Position numbers and translations under genes: made by a program | Source: Ascidia mentula | Taxonomy: Eukaryota > Chordata > Ascidiacea > Phlebobranchia > Ascidiidae | Direction: 5' to 3' | DNA: 64,000 nt | Assembly (NCBI GenBank): GCA_947561715.1 | Contig: OX387202.1 | Location: forward strand, 1,860,001 to 1,924,000 | Notes under the pieces: model-generated | What the model was told of the DNA's origin: nothing | What the model saw: only the letters and a program-made list of their open reading frames with translations | The model's database searches: none | Shown here: positions 1-11,399 of the stretch, piece after piece | How positions within the stretch are numbered: the first letter of the stretch is position 1 | How the letters are laid out: every line of letters begins with the position of its first letter

Positions 1-1010
1 TGCATCACCGGTTGCCTTGTGACATCACTGAGTTTCTCTATGACAAAGGTACAAGACGGCATTCCCAGCGTACCAAATTTTTTTAAAAGAAACACTGATA
101 TTAGATCATAAGCGTGATACGCGCATCTCGTCCATTAACGCCGATGTCTTTCGGTCGAATAAGGAAGGAAAGTTAAATACGCGCGATGCGCGCTCCTGGC
201 AAGAAAGGTTAAAAGTGTCAACCGTGTCTTGATGGCTGCATACTTGTGTCTATCAGGTAGTAGTTCCAAAACATTAATTAGTCGACGCGCTGTGTCCTGA
301 TCTAGTGCAGACACAACGTGTGAGTGCAACTCGGTAAACGCCCAGACTACCCTGCATTGAAGGTTTACCGAAAAGACCTAGAGTCGTGCAACCACATTGA
401 TGGCTACTTTTGAATTGATAAGAACAAAAGATAATACGTATAATAAAGCTAAAAACGATTGAAGCGTTTTTAGTACAGCACTTCACTAGCGCCCAACAAC
501 CAGTCTCTTTCAGACCACAGCGCTACAAACTCCGTTCATCACTCCCTGCGTGCCACCAACATCAGAGAACTGTCAGGCTTGCCGCTGATTACTTCACCCG
601 TCAGCACCTGCACCAATTAGCGTACCACACGTCTGCCACGCAAACACGACTTCCCAAGCGCACAAATTTAAACTGTGAAACAATTACCGATACATAGTAA
701 ATGTGCAGGAAAATACCCCCAGAAAAATATGTGAATTAAGTGCATAGAGGTAAATGGAAAACAAAGAAACCAATCAAACGTGCGTAAAACAAAAACGAAC
801 AAATTCGTTTACAGAAAATCTCTGTTTCGCCTTGATGTCCCCAAGTGTAAACTGCGCTTTCACTTGCTGCAGATATACACGTGGTTGTGGAGGCCAAGAT
901 GTCGTTAGCTTGACGGTATCAGCATTTTCAGTTTCCATCATGCGTGTAATACTCCAATAAATCTTTGTTGGAATGCAAGTTCACCAGTTAAAGTGGTTGC
1001 ACCTTTTTTT
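1..1010. other. noncoding stretch; opening 85 bp is a dispersed repeat
   Basis: I see no convincing exon here. The first ~85 bases recur, diverged, at about 44731-44820 (both begin TGCATCACCGGTTGCC), so they belong to a dispersed repeat. The rest holds only short chance reading frames. Confidence 0.5.
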
Positions 1011-1330
1011 CAGAACGCCTCGAAATGATTCCATAACCGATGACATCCCGTGCCATAAGGTTTCATAGTGTAACTCAAATCTAGCCTTGTGGAAGTAGTT
1101 TACTGTACCTAGTGACGTTGATATTTTCACATTCGCCATGTTCAGTACAAATCGGTTCTACTGTTGGCGCACAGATCTTCCATTCAGCAAATTGAAGGGA
1201 AGAAAACCGGTTGATTCCAACGCACGAAAGCGTAGTTGGTTTCATCTGTACGAAAGTACCTTGGCAGCTTGCGGTTGCAGCTTTTATTTTGAGCGCCGAA
1301 ATGTCAGTTACAATGCATGCCCTTTATTTT
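1010..1330 (-). mobile_element. Ty3/gypsy pol remnant (integrase C-terminal side)
   Basis: Read on the minus strand this segment encodes a degraded copy of the conserved block after the integrase core of Ty3/gypsy polyproteins, with the signature ESTGF followed by LLNGRSV. Better-kept copies of the same block lie at 6690-7030, 8270-8590 and 61466-61640. Stops and frameshifts interrupt it. It lies just upstream of an LRR exon in three of the copies, showing that exon and debris were duplicated together. Confidence 0.7.
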
Positions 1331-1707
1331 ATAAAATGGTCCTTTATTTAATAACAAGAACGCGATTGTTGGCACACAAAGCTCCCTGGATTGTAATCTT
1401 ATAACTTGGATCGTCGAGTCTTAATAGCAAGCTAGTTAGTTACACTGGACGGTCGTAAGATGTTTTATTATCAGGAATCGGTTTACCTCCGTCATTCATT
1501 CTGATACAAACCTCACAATTACTTCGTCTGTCCCAGTTTCTATTCATTAAATCAATCGGATTTATTTGAATAGGGATAAGAATTATTCGCGCTTGACTAA
1601 ATATAATTATTACTTGTTTGATTCGTGTTTTCAACTGATTGTTTTTTGATATCAATTATCTGTGTTGTTATTCACACTTTGTTTAACATTGATATTATTT
1701 CATTCAG

Positions 1708-1869
1708 CTGAAGAAGCTCGGCCTTTTGTTGAACAATATAAAAGACCGTGGTGCGGTTTACGTGGCCGACTGCATTCACAACATTGAACAAGTAGTTCTG
1801 GTTGCATGCGGCCTGACAAGCGTTGGTGCCGAACATCTATACGAGAAGATTAAACTTTTGAAGAAACCG
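1708..1869 (+). CDS. NLR leucine-rich-repeat exon (gene 1, copy 1)
   Basis: A 162-bp, 54-codon exon bounded by a TTCAG acceptor and a GTGAGT donor, phase 0 at both ends. It encodes two ribonuclease-inhibitor-type LRRs: a first with NNIKDRGAVYVADCI and a second with ACGLTSVGAEHL. It matches in length, phase and sequence the exons at 7482, 9043, 11400 and 63239. It is slightly more diverged than those (LGLLLN where others have LNLSxN). These are repeats of a NACHT-LRR (NLR) receptor whose NACHT exon would lie left of the window; the LRR surface is expected to be the ligand-sensing part of this cytosolic immune protein. I infer that the exons belong to one transcript from shared strand and phase. 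Confidence 0.8.
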
Positions 1870-2099
1870 GTGAGTGATTTCATGTCTTAGTCGGAATTCG
1901 TCCAACACACACGAACTTTGTGAGTGTCGCGAGCAAAAATCCAACGCACGAAAAGAAAGAGAGTTACAGGCTTAGTTATTTAAATGGTGACTGTCGCCAT
2001 ATCGCTATTTAATGCTTAACCGTTTTATTTCCACCATACCCCAACTATAATTTAGTTACATTGTGAAGATCATTACATTTTTATATCTATCCTATGCAC

Positions 2100-2420
2100 C
2101 AAACCAGCTACAAACTGCTATCGTTGTTCCCCAAGACTTTTGTCAGTTAATTACGTCACGCTGATGTTTCTTCAGTCGTTTTCGTAATGCGCGGTCAGTC
2201 TCACCAAAATCGACCATGTCGTAGTTGCCTCAGTGTGTTTAGTACACCACACCTCACATATCGGGCATATCTCCTGTGCAGTCCGAAGAACGAAGTAAAC
2301 AGGCGGGCGTTTAAACATTTGGATGTGTAATTGTGTAAGAAGACGCATCAAGGTGTCAGATAGCTCTCCAAAATTCGTAATTCAAACTAGAAACCATCTC
2401 CGCTGAAGTTTATGATTTAT
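2100..2420 (-). mobile_element. Penelope-like element remnant (GIY-YIG region)
   Basis: On the minus strand this block keeps pieces of a GIY-YIG endonuclease region: GVVY, then a short gap and IGETDRALRTRL, preceded by a conserved stretch upstream of the nuclease. Stops interrupt it. Homologous blocks at 7925-8200, 9480-9930 and 11850-12300 sit at the same distance downstream of the other LRR exons, so this is part of the duplicated unit. Confidence 0.6.
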
Positions 2421-2429
2421 GGCACTACA

Positions 2430-3345
2430 GTGGCCAACAATACCAAAGGTGTGGACTGGAACACCGAAACGGGATATTCAATGATAGATAAAAGCGCGGG
2501 CACACGTAATTCTTCATGGGAATTACCTTTGGCCAGCGAGTGAAACGGTCTATCACCGTGAGTAGATATATCCTGCATTGATTATATTGTAATGGCCCAA
2601 CTATGTCAATGTTGGCATGACTGACACGGTTTGACGGACGTGGATATTCCTTTCACGTCGCTTTGATGTGCTGTTGTACTGTGGCTCGGTGACATAAGAG
2701 ACACTGCCTTGCACATAAACCTACTTGCTTGCACAATCCAAGCCAATCAAACTTGGAGGGAATAAGCTGCTTGGTGATGCGGATAGATGGATGAGAAAGT
2801 GCATGAATAACGTCAAACACAATTTTCGTCCATGTTACTGGGACGACCGGAAGTGGATTACCGAGTTACACGTCGCATAAAAGCTTAACACCTGAAATCG
2901 TAACGTCCTGAAGATGAAGGCCATTCAAAGCTGTACGATACGTCTGTAACTCGTGAGTTTGTTGCACAGTTGACAAAGCTTCAAAGTCGAAATCCAAGTG
3001 TGTTGTTTGCAAAGTAGACATGGTAGAACGCTAACGGGCATCGGATACTTTGTTGCTTCTTCCGTTGATTTGCTGCACATCAATGGTGAACTCCGATATC
3101 GCCGAAAAATGTCGCTGTTGGCGTTCGGACCAAAGCTCTGTGTTTTTTTCCGAACCAAAAGTAAGAGGTTTATGGTTTGTGTACGCAGTAAAATTGCGTC
3201 CTTCAATAAAATATTGTAAACATCTGATTGCTGGGTAAAGTGCCAACAGTTCACGATCAAATGCGCTGTACTTGATTTCGGACGTCCCCAGCTGACGGAT
3301 GAAGAATGCAAGTGGCTGCCACTTGCTGTCGATAAACTTTTATGG
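2430..3345 (-). mobile_element. Ty3/gypsy pol remnant (RNase H to integrase)
   Basis: The minus strand encodes a recognisable gypsy RNase H end (YTNHKPLTFG, then RQQRHFSAISEFT, then INGRSNKV) at about 3031-3246, followed by a broken linker and an integrase piece (RFTRW near 2545). Several frameshifts and stops make it non-functional. Related copies are at 10650-11200, 12310-12740 and 61990-63030. Confidence 0.8.
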
Positions 3346-3489
3346 TCAGGAATCAGTTTACCTCCGTCAATTATTCTGATACAAACTTACCAACTATTTC
3401 GTTGCGTGTTTCACACGGATGGAGATAATGTTAACTTGTTAATATTATCGAGATTGATCGCTTTCGGAACGTAGTAATTGACTTTGATT

Positions 3490-3860
3490 CATAACGGACG
3501 AACGGACGAATTACAAATTGGCGCCGCGCTCTCACTCGACCCCACAACAGCGCGCGTGTTTCGCGGTGTGTACGCACGAAACGAACTCCCATCGTTACGT
3601 CATCGACTCCCTGCGTTGTATATTGTGAATAGCGATCCATCCAGTCAACCTGGAATACATTGGAACGCCGCAACTTTCAGGAGTTTTGCGCGTTTTTAGA
3701 AGCCTCACGCCTCGCCTGCAGGAAATATATTCAGTTGATTTGCGTGGGAATGATTTATTTGCGGAGCGTTTTATGTTGGGTTGGTGAGTACACGGGCAAT
3801 ATTTATTTGCGGAGCGTTTTATATTGGATTTGTAAGTACACGGGCAATAAAGCGAAAAAC
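3490..3860 (+). mobile_element. Polinton/Maverick cysteine-protease remnant, internally deleted
   Basis: The plus strand encodes the N-terminal part of an adenain-like Polinton protease (RVFRGVYARNEL, LYIVNSDPSSQPGIHW) that then jumps to fragments of the C-terminal end (LFAERFV, present twice as a short tandem repeat near 3745-3845). Comparison with the fuller copy at 53011-53401 shows that the middle, with most of the catalytic part, is missing. A sister copy with the same deletion is at 12738-13070. Confidence 0.65.
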
Positions 3861-3864
3861 AATT

Positions 3865-4700
3865 CACAAAAATTCTGCGTCGAGAATGATGTCCGTTCTA
3901 CTCTACAATGTCTGTTTATAAGCGATTCCTTTCACCCCAGAATGAAAAACGAAATCAATTTTCCTATTAAAACCAAACAAAATTGAACCGCCCCAAGGTA
4001 AAGAAAATACGAAATTAATACATTTGGGATTCAGGCGAATCCGGTATCTCGGACCAATGATATTCATAACCTTAAAAGACACACTGTTGGTGAGCACTCT
4101 AAAACCGAAACATTTATAATACCGGCAATCCAGAGCAATCGGAGCTAAATATTTTATCGAAGAAAAAAAATGCATTTCAACAGACTTTTGACGAATGCGC
4201 GTTGCGATAATGCATTCGGTGTCGTCAGGTGAAGTCGCATAATAAATTTACAATAACCATTCAAATCCATCCTCGATATTCGGGAAAATATGGCAATGTA
4301 CTTTCTGTACCCGTTGAATTCTCAATTGGCAGGAAATCAGTTGACTCGATGCTGCCTCCCAGTGTAAAACCCCTTCCAAGTGGATTTATTCAGTTCCGAG
4401 CTTATGGTAGTTCCGGAAGCGTTTATGCTATGTGTCCGGCAGTGAGGTAGGAATATAAATCAAGTTTGTCAGAGTTCAGCATCGTCATGACCTTTAACCC
4501 TAACTGATGTGAAAAATAACGTCGAACAGAATGCAATTTCAAATGACAAGTTTCTATTCGTGGCAAATGAAACTTGAAGCAAGGAGTAAATAATACGTAG
4601 GTTATTCCATGAATCAAGATGAACAAGTACCGGTGGGAGCAGCTATAGTTGCATCGCTAGATACCGGACAAATACGAGCAATTCGCAACACCTTCGGTAG
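3865..4700. other. noncoding stretch
   Basis: Short open frames only; none shows a domain, splice-site pair or composition I would call coding. Confidence 0.4.
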
Positions 4701-4777
4701 GTCTATTTGTTCGTCCTAAACAACAAAAAGTTTTTGTTTATGTGCCTCAAATGTGTCCACTTTGTTAAACTACATTC

Positions 4778-4858
4778 TTACCTACTGATGAAGGCTGTTG
4801 CATAACAGCCGAAACGTTGAGAAATTTATCACAAGACAAACGTCTACTTGACCGGTAA
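4778..4858 (+). ncRNA. hammerhead ribozyme of a Penelope-like element
   Basis: The core CTGATGA (4785-4791) is followed by a perfect 7-bp stem II (GGCTGTT 4793-4799 / AACAGCC 4804-4810), then GAAA (4811-4814). Stem III pairs ACGTT with AACGT around 4840, ending in the expected UC cleavage site (after 4844). Stem I pairs TA/TA and, beyond an internal loop, TTACC (4778-4782) with GGTAA (4854-4858). About 100 bases of flanking sequence (TGTGTCCACTTTGTTAA) recur next to the copy at 32698-32760 on the other strand, marking one element family. Hammerheads are known in Penelope-like retroelements. Activity is inferred, not shown. Confidence 0.7.
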
Positions 4859-5252
4859 TTGGGGATGGTTTGCAGGTGATTGGCAATCCGTAACTGTCTT
4901 TGATTGTTGTTCGAAGATTTTACCATTCTTCTACGTCACAGACTGGTTGGACGCACAATAATTCCCTGTCGATCATCAGGCTTACAAACGCGGAAGGGAT
5001 CGCGGGACAACTGTCTCGGTTGCGTAGATTCGCGCGTTTTGTTCGTTAATTTCGACCTGCATCGCCCGACAGTGGTTGTTGGTTCTTCTGCCGTTAGTTT
5101 GCGTCTCAATACTTCTGAGTTCATTTTATTCAGCTTTTATTCAAGGTTGATATGATTACACCGCGGAAACCAACAAGGCGACTGGGTTATGCGAGTCCAA
5201 GCAGGATTAATCGGATGCAACAAATCTTTGTAAATTGATTAATGCCTTAAAG

Positions 5253-5470
5253 CAGGGGTTCTTAACCTGGGGTCCATGAACCCCTATGGGGTCCGAGAAG
5301 ATGCATTAAGGGGTCCATGAAACGAAATACAATTATTCCGAAAATCCACGGATTTTCCTCTGCCCATAAGGTTTCGCTGTTCACAAATTTTAATTTTTCG
5401 ATATTTGCAATGTGTTTCTTGCAAAGGGGTCCATAGCTTTTCAAAGAATGTTTTTACCCGTGTTAGAGTG
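5253..5470. mobile_element. possible hAT-type nonautonomous element end
   Basis: Begins CAGGGGTTCTTAACC, which resembles hAT (Charlie-like) terminal inverted repeats, and contains repeated GGGGTCCATG units at 5265-5320 and 5425. I could not identify a matching opposite end or an 8-bp target duplication, so the extent is a guess. Confidence 0.35.
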
Positions 5471-5574
5471 ATGTACGTTACCTGAGCGAAGAAACGCACA
5501 GTTCCCTTCGGATTGAAGTATAAAATACTTTAATTACTGCTGTGTTTTGTGTGCCGATAATAAGGGACATATAA

Positions 5575-5870
5575 GATTTTGGTTTGTGACGTCACAGTGG
5601 CGTATTCCTGTGTGATGTCACACCTTGTCCTGACATTTGAGTAAACGCAAATTCGCTACAGCGAAAAATGTTTACGATTATTGGTCGCCGCTACTTTAGT
5701 GCAGTTTTCTGCTTTATTAAGATGACGTAGAAGCTTTTGAAATAGGTATGTTGTAGTTGTACATTTATTTGTACGCGACGCTGCCATGGCCGTGTTGCAT
5801 CCACTTGAATTTGATCGAATAGCAATTTGTTGTGAAGATGTATTTTATATTTTCTCCCACAAACATTAAA
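5575..5870. repeat. dispersed repeat, copy at 26195-26560
   Basis: Shares a long diverged match with 26195-26560, from TTTGGTTTGTGACGTCACAG through TTCGCT...GCAGTTTTCT to GCCATGGCCG. No open coding frame is common to the copies. Confidence 0.6.
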
Positions 5871-5874
5871 TTCC

Positions 5875-6685
5875 CTTCACCATTTTCTCAGAAGCTTGTC
5901 TGTTGTCTCATCCTCTTTCTACGATCAACCAACACATAATATTTTGTGTTTACCGTCTTACAACATGAGGAGATCAATCATAAGTGAATTTAAATGGAGC
6001 CGGTGCCCATTCTTGCAAACAACCACGTATTCACGAGTGATTTTGTACTGAGAAACGTAATGGTGCGACATAGGTAAATGCACGGTGAACATAATAACGA
6101 TCGGGATTCTATCCCATTTGAACAATAAAACTGAATCAATGAGAATTGCAAGGGTTTGATGATACTTGTTTGTGACGTAATATATTTGGATTGCAAAATG
6201 TGATTCCTAGGACTGGCCTAGATTGCTGCTAAATCATCCACACAAGATATTGACTTTCAGAATTTTTATATTTCGCCTATACGCAACATTAATATTCTAA
6301 AAGCAGTTAGAATACTGATGATGCCGCATAGGGGAAATATATAGAGAGATCTATGCTTTTTTATCAACATTTCTATACTTTGGATTGTTTTTGTCATAAA
6401 AGCTCGTAACTTGAATAATGCTGGAATGTTTCAGACCAATTGACGATCATGTAACCCCCGTATTAAAGTAACGTAAATAATCTCGTTTTAAAGGAAGTTT
6501 GCCGAAGCACTGATGTAACCATATTACAGGTGTGAACAAATCGGCGTCGGTAATTACACGCGCCTCGTCAGTGCTTCGCGTTGCCGCTCTGAACTTCTGG
6601 CTTCTATTATGGATTTAGGATCGTTTCTCAGTTATTCGTTTGCAATTTGTTAGAGTTTGGTGACACCTTCCTCTATCGCCCATTA
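5875..6685. other. noncoding stretch with a dispersed repeat
   Basis: No gene seen. The part near 6390-6570 (CGTAACTTGAATAATGCTG, GTAACCCCCGTATT) recurs at about 59440-59620. Confidence 0.45.
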
Positions 6686-6689
6686 CATG

Positions 6690-7030
6690 TCATTGTTACT
6701 GACTGTCAGATACATACGAACTTTGAACAAATGGACAAACTTTGGTATATGTTGTAACACTGCGGTAAACGTCGTCACAGAGTTTACCTCGCCCACTGTA
6801 GCTTACTATAGTTAGTGACGTTGGTATTTTCACATACGTCATGTTCAGTGCAAATCTAATCAACTGTTGGCACACAGATCTTCCATACAGCAAATTGATG
6901 GGGGAGAACCCGGTTGATTCCAATGCACGAAAGCGTAGTTGGTTTCATCTGTGCGAAAGTACCTTGGCAGCTTGCGGTTGCAGCTTTTGTTTTGAGCGCT
7001 CAGAAATAGTCAGTTACAAGGCATGCGAAC
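6690..7030 (-). mobile_element. Ty3/gypsy pol remnant (post-integrase block)
   Basis: The best-kept copy of the block: the minus strand reads ESTGFSPINLLYGRSV, the conserved motif after the integrase core of gypsy polyproteins, then decays. It is homologous to 1010-1330, 8270-8590 and 61466-61640. Confidence 0.75.
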
Positions 7031-7481
7031 AATATCTTTAAAGTGCGAAAAAGACATGGTTAAATGCACTCAAATTGTGACACGTTCAATGCGATACCTA
7101 CAAAACAATGGCCCTTTATTTTATCACAAACAAGAAGGCGATTGTTGTCAAACAAAACTCTCTGGATTGTAATCTTATAACTTGGATCGCCGAGTCTTAT
7201 TAGCAAGCTGGTTCTAAACTGGGTAGTCGTAAGATGTTTTATTATCAGGAATCAGTTTACCTCTGTCATTCAGTCTGATACAAACCTCACAATTACTTCG
7301 TTTGTCCCAGTTTCTATTCATTAAATCAATCGGATTTATTTAAATAGGGATAAGAATTATTCGCGCTTGACTAAATATAATTATTACTTGTTTGATTCGT
7401 GTTTTCAACTTATTGTTTTTTGACATCACTTATCTGTGTTGTTATTCACACTTTGTTTAACATTGATATTATTTCATTTAG

Positions 7482-7643
7482 ATGAAACTGCTCAACCTCT
7501 CTAAGAACAATATAGAAGACCGTGGTGCGGTTTACGTGGCCGACTGCATCCGAAATATTGAACAAATAGATCTGTTTGAATGCGGCCTGACTAGTGTTGG
7601 TGCCAAACATCTATCCAAGAAGATCAAACTGTTGAAGAAACCG
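7482..7643 (+). CDS. NLR leucine-rich-repeat exon (gene 1, copy 2)
   Basis: 54-codon exon with a TTTAG acceptor and a GTAAGT donor, phase 0-0. It encodes MKLLNLSKNNIEDRG and the second repeat ECGLTSVGAKHL, ending KLLKKP. The flanking intron sequence is nearly the same as around 1708 and 9043, including the AATAATTATTACTTGTTTG stretch about 100 bases upstream, so duplication included introns. The first codon is ATG, but this is an internal exon by alignment, not a start. Confidence 0.85.
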
Positions 7644-7924
7644 GTAAGTGATTTCATGTCTTAGTCGGATTTCGTCCAACACACACGAACTTTGTGAGTG
7701 TCGCGAGCAAAAATCCAACCACAAAAAAGAGAGTTACAGGCTTAGTTATTTAAATGCTTGCTGTCGCCATATCGCTATTTAATGCTTAACGGTTGTATTT
7801 CCTCCATACCCCAATTATAATTTAGCGACTTTGGGAATATCATGCTATTTTTAGATCTATCCTATGCACCAAACCAGCTATAAACTGCTAACTAGTTGTT
7901 CCCGTAGACTTCTGTCAGTTAATT

Positions 7925-8200
7925 ACGTCACTCTAATATTTATTCAGTCGTGTTCGTAATGCGCGGTCAGTCTCACCAATATCGACCATGTCGTAGTTGC
8001 CTCAGTGTGTTTAGTACACCACACCTCACATATCCGGCATATCTCCTGTGCAGTCCGAAGAACGAAGTAAACAGGCGGGCGTTTAAACACTTGGATGTGT
8101 AAATGTGTAAGAGGACGCATCAAGGTGTCAGATAGCCCTTTAAAATAAGGCAACACAATCTCACCCATGTGAGTCCCTTCGTCATTTTTACCGCTATCGT
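7925..8200 (-). mobile_element. Penelope-like element remnant (GIY-YIG region)
   Basis: The minus strand carries VLPYF and LSDTLMR upstream of a broken GIY-YIG motif (IGETDRALRTRL in a shifted frame). Same position relative to the LRR exon as at 2100-2420. Confidence 0.6.
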
Positions 8201-8269
8201 TTGCAGTTTGTTGTTTCTTCCCTTTTTCCTTTAATTATTTGCGAGTTAAAGTGGTTGCAAATTTTGTTT

Positions 8270-8590
8270 AGAACGCCTCGAAGCGAGTCCAACCATTGAC
8301 ATGCCGTGTCATTGGGTTTTATCGTGTAACTCAAATCTAGCCATGTTGAAGTAGCTTACTGCAGTTAGTGTCGTTGGTATTTTATTTTCACATACGCCAT
8401 GTTCAGTACTAATCTATTTAACTGTTGGCGCACAGATCTTCTAATCAGCAAATTGAAGGGAAGAAACCCAGTTGATTCGAACGCACTAAAGCGTAGTTGG
8501 TTTCATCTGTGCGAAAGCACCTTGGCAGCTTGCGGTTGCAGCTTTTATTCTGAGCGCTCAGAAATAGTCAGTTACAATGCATGAGAACAA
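8270..8590 (-). mobile_element. Ty3/gypsy pol remnant (post-integrase block)
   Basis: Third copy of the block described at 6690-7030, with further substitutions. It lies upstream of the LRR exon at 9043 in the same arrangement. Confidence 0.65.
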
Positions 8591-9042
8591 CATCTTGAAA
8601 GTGCGAAAAACACATGGGTAAAATGCACTGAGATTGTGGCACGTTTAATGCGATACCTACAACACAATGGCCTTTATTTTATCACAAATAACAAGAAGGC
8701 GATTGTTGGCAAACAATCCTCCCTGTATTGTAAACTTATAAGTTGGATCGCCGGATCTTATTAGCAAGCTAGTTCTACACTGGGTGGTCGTAAGATGTTT
8801 TATTATCAGTAATCGGTTTACCTCCGTCATTCATTCTAATACATATCTCACAATTACTTCGTCTGTCCCAGTTTTAATTCTTTTAAATAAATCGGATTTA
8901 TTTAAATCGGGATAAGAAATATTCGCGCTTGATTAAAAATAATTATTACTTGTTTGATTCGTGTTTTCAACTTATTGTTTTTAATATCACTAATCTGTGT
9001 TGTTATTCCCACTTTGATTTACTTGGATATTATTTAATTCAG

Positions 9043-9204
9043 TTGAAGGAGCTCAACCTCTGGGACAACAATATAGAAGACCGTGGGGCGGTTTACGTGG
9101 CAGACTGCATCCACAACATTGAACAAGTGGATCTGGAGGGATGCCGTCTGACAAGCGTTGGTGTCAAACATCTATCCAAGAAGATTAAATTGTTGAAGAA
9201 ACCG
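9043..9204 (+). CDS. NLR leucine-rich-repeat exon (gene 1, copy 3)
   Basis: 54-codon exon, acceptor ATTCAG and donor GTGAGT, phase 0-0. The repeats read LKELNLWDNNIEDRG and EGCRLTSVGVKHL, ending LLKKP. Hydrophobic LRR positions are kept, while positions predicted on the exposed concave face (WD, EG, R) differ from the sister exons. That is the pattern expected if copies diverge mainly at ligand-facing sites, though this is only an impression from six exons. Confidence 0.85.
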
Positions 9205-9479
9205 GTGAGTGATTTCATGCCTTTTTCGGAATTCGTCCAACACACACGAATATTTCTGAGTGTCGCGAGCAAAAATCCAACGCACGAAGAGAAAGAAAGT
9301 TACAGGCTGAGTTATTTAAATGCTTACTGTCGCCATATCGGAATGTAATGCTTAAGCATTGTATTCACAATATACCCGAACAATAATTTAGTGACATTCT
9401 GAATATCATGACATAGTTCTGTCCTATGCACCAAACCAGCTATAGACTGCTAACTCGTTGGTCCCGAAGACATCTGGCT

Positions 9480-9930
9480 GTTAATTACGTCACACAGATG
9501 TTTCTGCAGAAGCGTACGTAATGCGCGGTCAGTCTCATCAATATCGATCATGTTGCAGTTACCACAGTGTGTTTAGTACACCACACCTCACACATCGGGC
9601 ATATCTCCTGCGCAGTCCGAAGAAGGTAGTGTAACAGGCGGGCGTTCAAACACTTGAATGTGAAAATCTGTTAAAGGACGCATCAAGGTGTCAGATAGTT
9701 CTCCAAAATAAGGCAACACAATCACACCCATGGGAGTCCTTTCGTCACATCTAGACGGTGAAGCCTGGTTGCTAAGCATAAAGGAAGGATGGCAACAGTG
9801 CGCTCGCCCTCTTCACGTTACCCACCTCCTGCTCCTCTGCCACTTCCCCAGAAATCAGGGTCTCTACTCAGTGTACATTGTACGTACTACACCGGAACCC
9901 GAACTTTGACATAACATAACTGTGTCCAAC
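9480..9930 (-). mobile_element. Penelope-like element remnant (RT end to GIY-YIG)
   Basis: The minus strand holds the stretch between the end of a reverse transcriptase and the GIY-YIG nuclease (MGVIVLPYFGELSDTL), plus broken nuclease codons. It is nearly identical to 11850-12300, so these two duplicated recently. Confidence 0.6.
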
Positions 9931-9939
9931 TTCAACTTG

Positions 9940-10380
9940 CTTCTAGTTTTGGTTAACCTGCAGTAACGAATCACCGCTAAAAGCAAAGCTAGAAGCCACA
10001 CGAAAAATAACGGCTCTCTTTGTATTAAAGACTCGTAAAATTAGGAGGAAAAATGCGTTTAGAAAGCCAAATAAAATAAATAATAATCAATAATCAATGA
10101 AATAAACAGAGAACAATCAGTGATTAAATTAAGGTGTGTTAAATCAATCAAATCGATAGAGATGTTAAAGAATAGAGAAGAATTGTTTGCACAACCACTA
10201 GTAACATTTGTTCGGTCGCCGGGTTTCGGTCCAACTTGATTCCCAGAAACTCTTCATCGTCACGCATAGTTAGTATCACTGTCGCCAACCATAACACTTA
10301 CCTGGGAACAACCAAAGACTGAACTTCCTTTAGTTCCATTCCTTTGATCTAATCACAATCGAGGTCTTCTCGGCGGCCTG
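9940..10380. other. noncoding stretch
   Basis: No coding feature recognised; part (AACCTGCAGTAACGAATCACC) is shared with 12318 onward, so it belongs to the duplicated block. Confidence 0.4.
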
Positions 10381-10384
10381 TGGC

Positions 10385-10500
10385 GCGCTACCTGAACTGG
10401 CACGGACAAGTCAACGTGCGCTGGCTTCAGCCGATTGATGGATACGTGTTGGTCGCGTCCGCCAATATCAAGTTTAAATGGAGCCGGAAAACTGAGGCAT
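10385..10500 (-). mobile_element. Ty3/gypsy pol C-terminal tail
   Basis: The minus strand reads a short peptide ending LDIGGRDQHVSINRLKPAH, the typical end of a gypsy polyprotein (VSIDRLKPAxxD). Only this tail is present. Confidence 0.6.
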
Positions 10501-10649
10501 GGATAAACGAGGAAAGACGCCAATAATTGAAACGTTGGAAACAGTAATCAGCTGTGGATCCAAATATAAACATTTCTTCTTGGGTAGTTTCTCTGCAAAC
10601 GCGTATGTGCAAGGCGTTGTCTGTGTATATCTGCCAACATCATATTAGG

Positions 10650-11200
10650 GTTAAAAATATTAGGGTAAACACACTTTTCGTCCATGTTTCTGGAAAGACC
10701 TGGAGTGGATTACCGAGTGACACGTCGCATAAAAGCTTAACACCTGAAATCGTAACGTCCTGAAGATGAAGGCCATTGAAAAGCTGTACGATACGTCTGT
10801 ACCTCGTGAGTTTGATGCACGGTTGACAATGCTTCAAAGTCGAAATCCAAGGTTGGCGTTTGCAAAGTAGACATGGTAGCACGCTAACGGGCATCGACGA
10901 CTTTGTTACTTTTCCCATTGATTTGCTGCACATCAGTGGTGAACTCCGATATCGCCGAAAGACGTCGCTGTTGACGTGCAGACCAAGGCTCTGTGTTTTT
11001 TTCCGAACTAAAAGTAGGAGGTTTATGGTATGTTTACGCAGTAAAATTGCGTCCTTCAATAAAGTATTGTAAACATCTGATTGCTGGGTAAAGTGCCATC
11101 AGTTCACGATCAAATGCGCTGTACTTGATTTCGGGCTTCCTCAGCTGAAGGCTGAAGAACGCAAGTGGCTGCCAGTTGCCGTCGATCAACTTAGATGGTC
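10650..11200 (-). mobile_element. Ty3/gypsy RNase H remnant
   Basis: Homologous to 2925-3311 and 62581-63030 at the nucleotide level. The minus strand keeps the RNase H C-terminal side in fragments with frameshifts. It directly precedes the LRR exon at 11400, as the copy at 62581-63030 precedes the exon at 63239, indicating a shared duplication unit of about 0.9 kb. Confidence 0.7.
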
Positions 11201-11399
11201 AGAAATCGGAATACACAAACATCAACCATTAAGTTTTCAGTGTAACGAGACAGTTATTTATATCGGTAGAAAAAATATTTATTTCAAAGTTAAATAATTA
11301 TTATTATTTTGTTTCGCGTTGCCAAACTGTAGTTTCAATACCACCCATTTGTATTGTTGTTATTCATACCATGTTTTACTTGGATATTATTTCATTCAG

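Noticed and set aside
1138..1404. Repeated plus-strand frames starting MFSTN at 1138, 6841 and 8399
   Set aside because: They are antisense to the gypsy post-integrase block, whose minus-strand reading is conserved.
6317..6345. CTGATGATGCC as another hammerhead
   Set aside because: No GAAAC after a stem II and no pairing for stem I.
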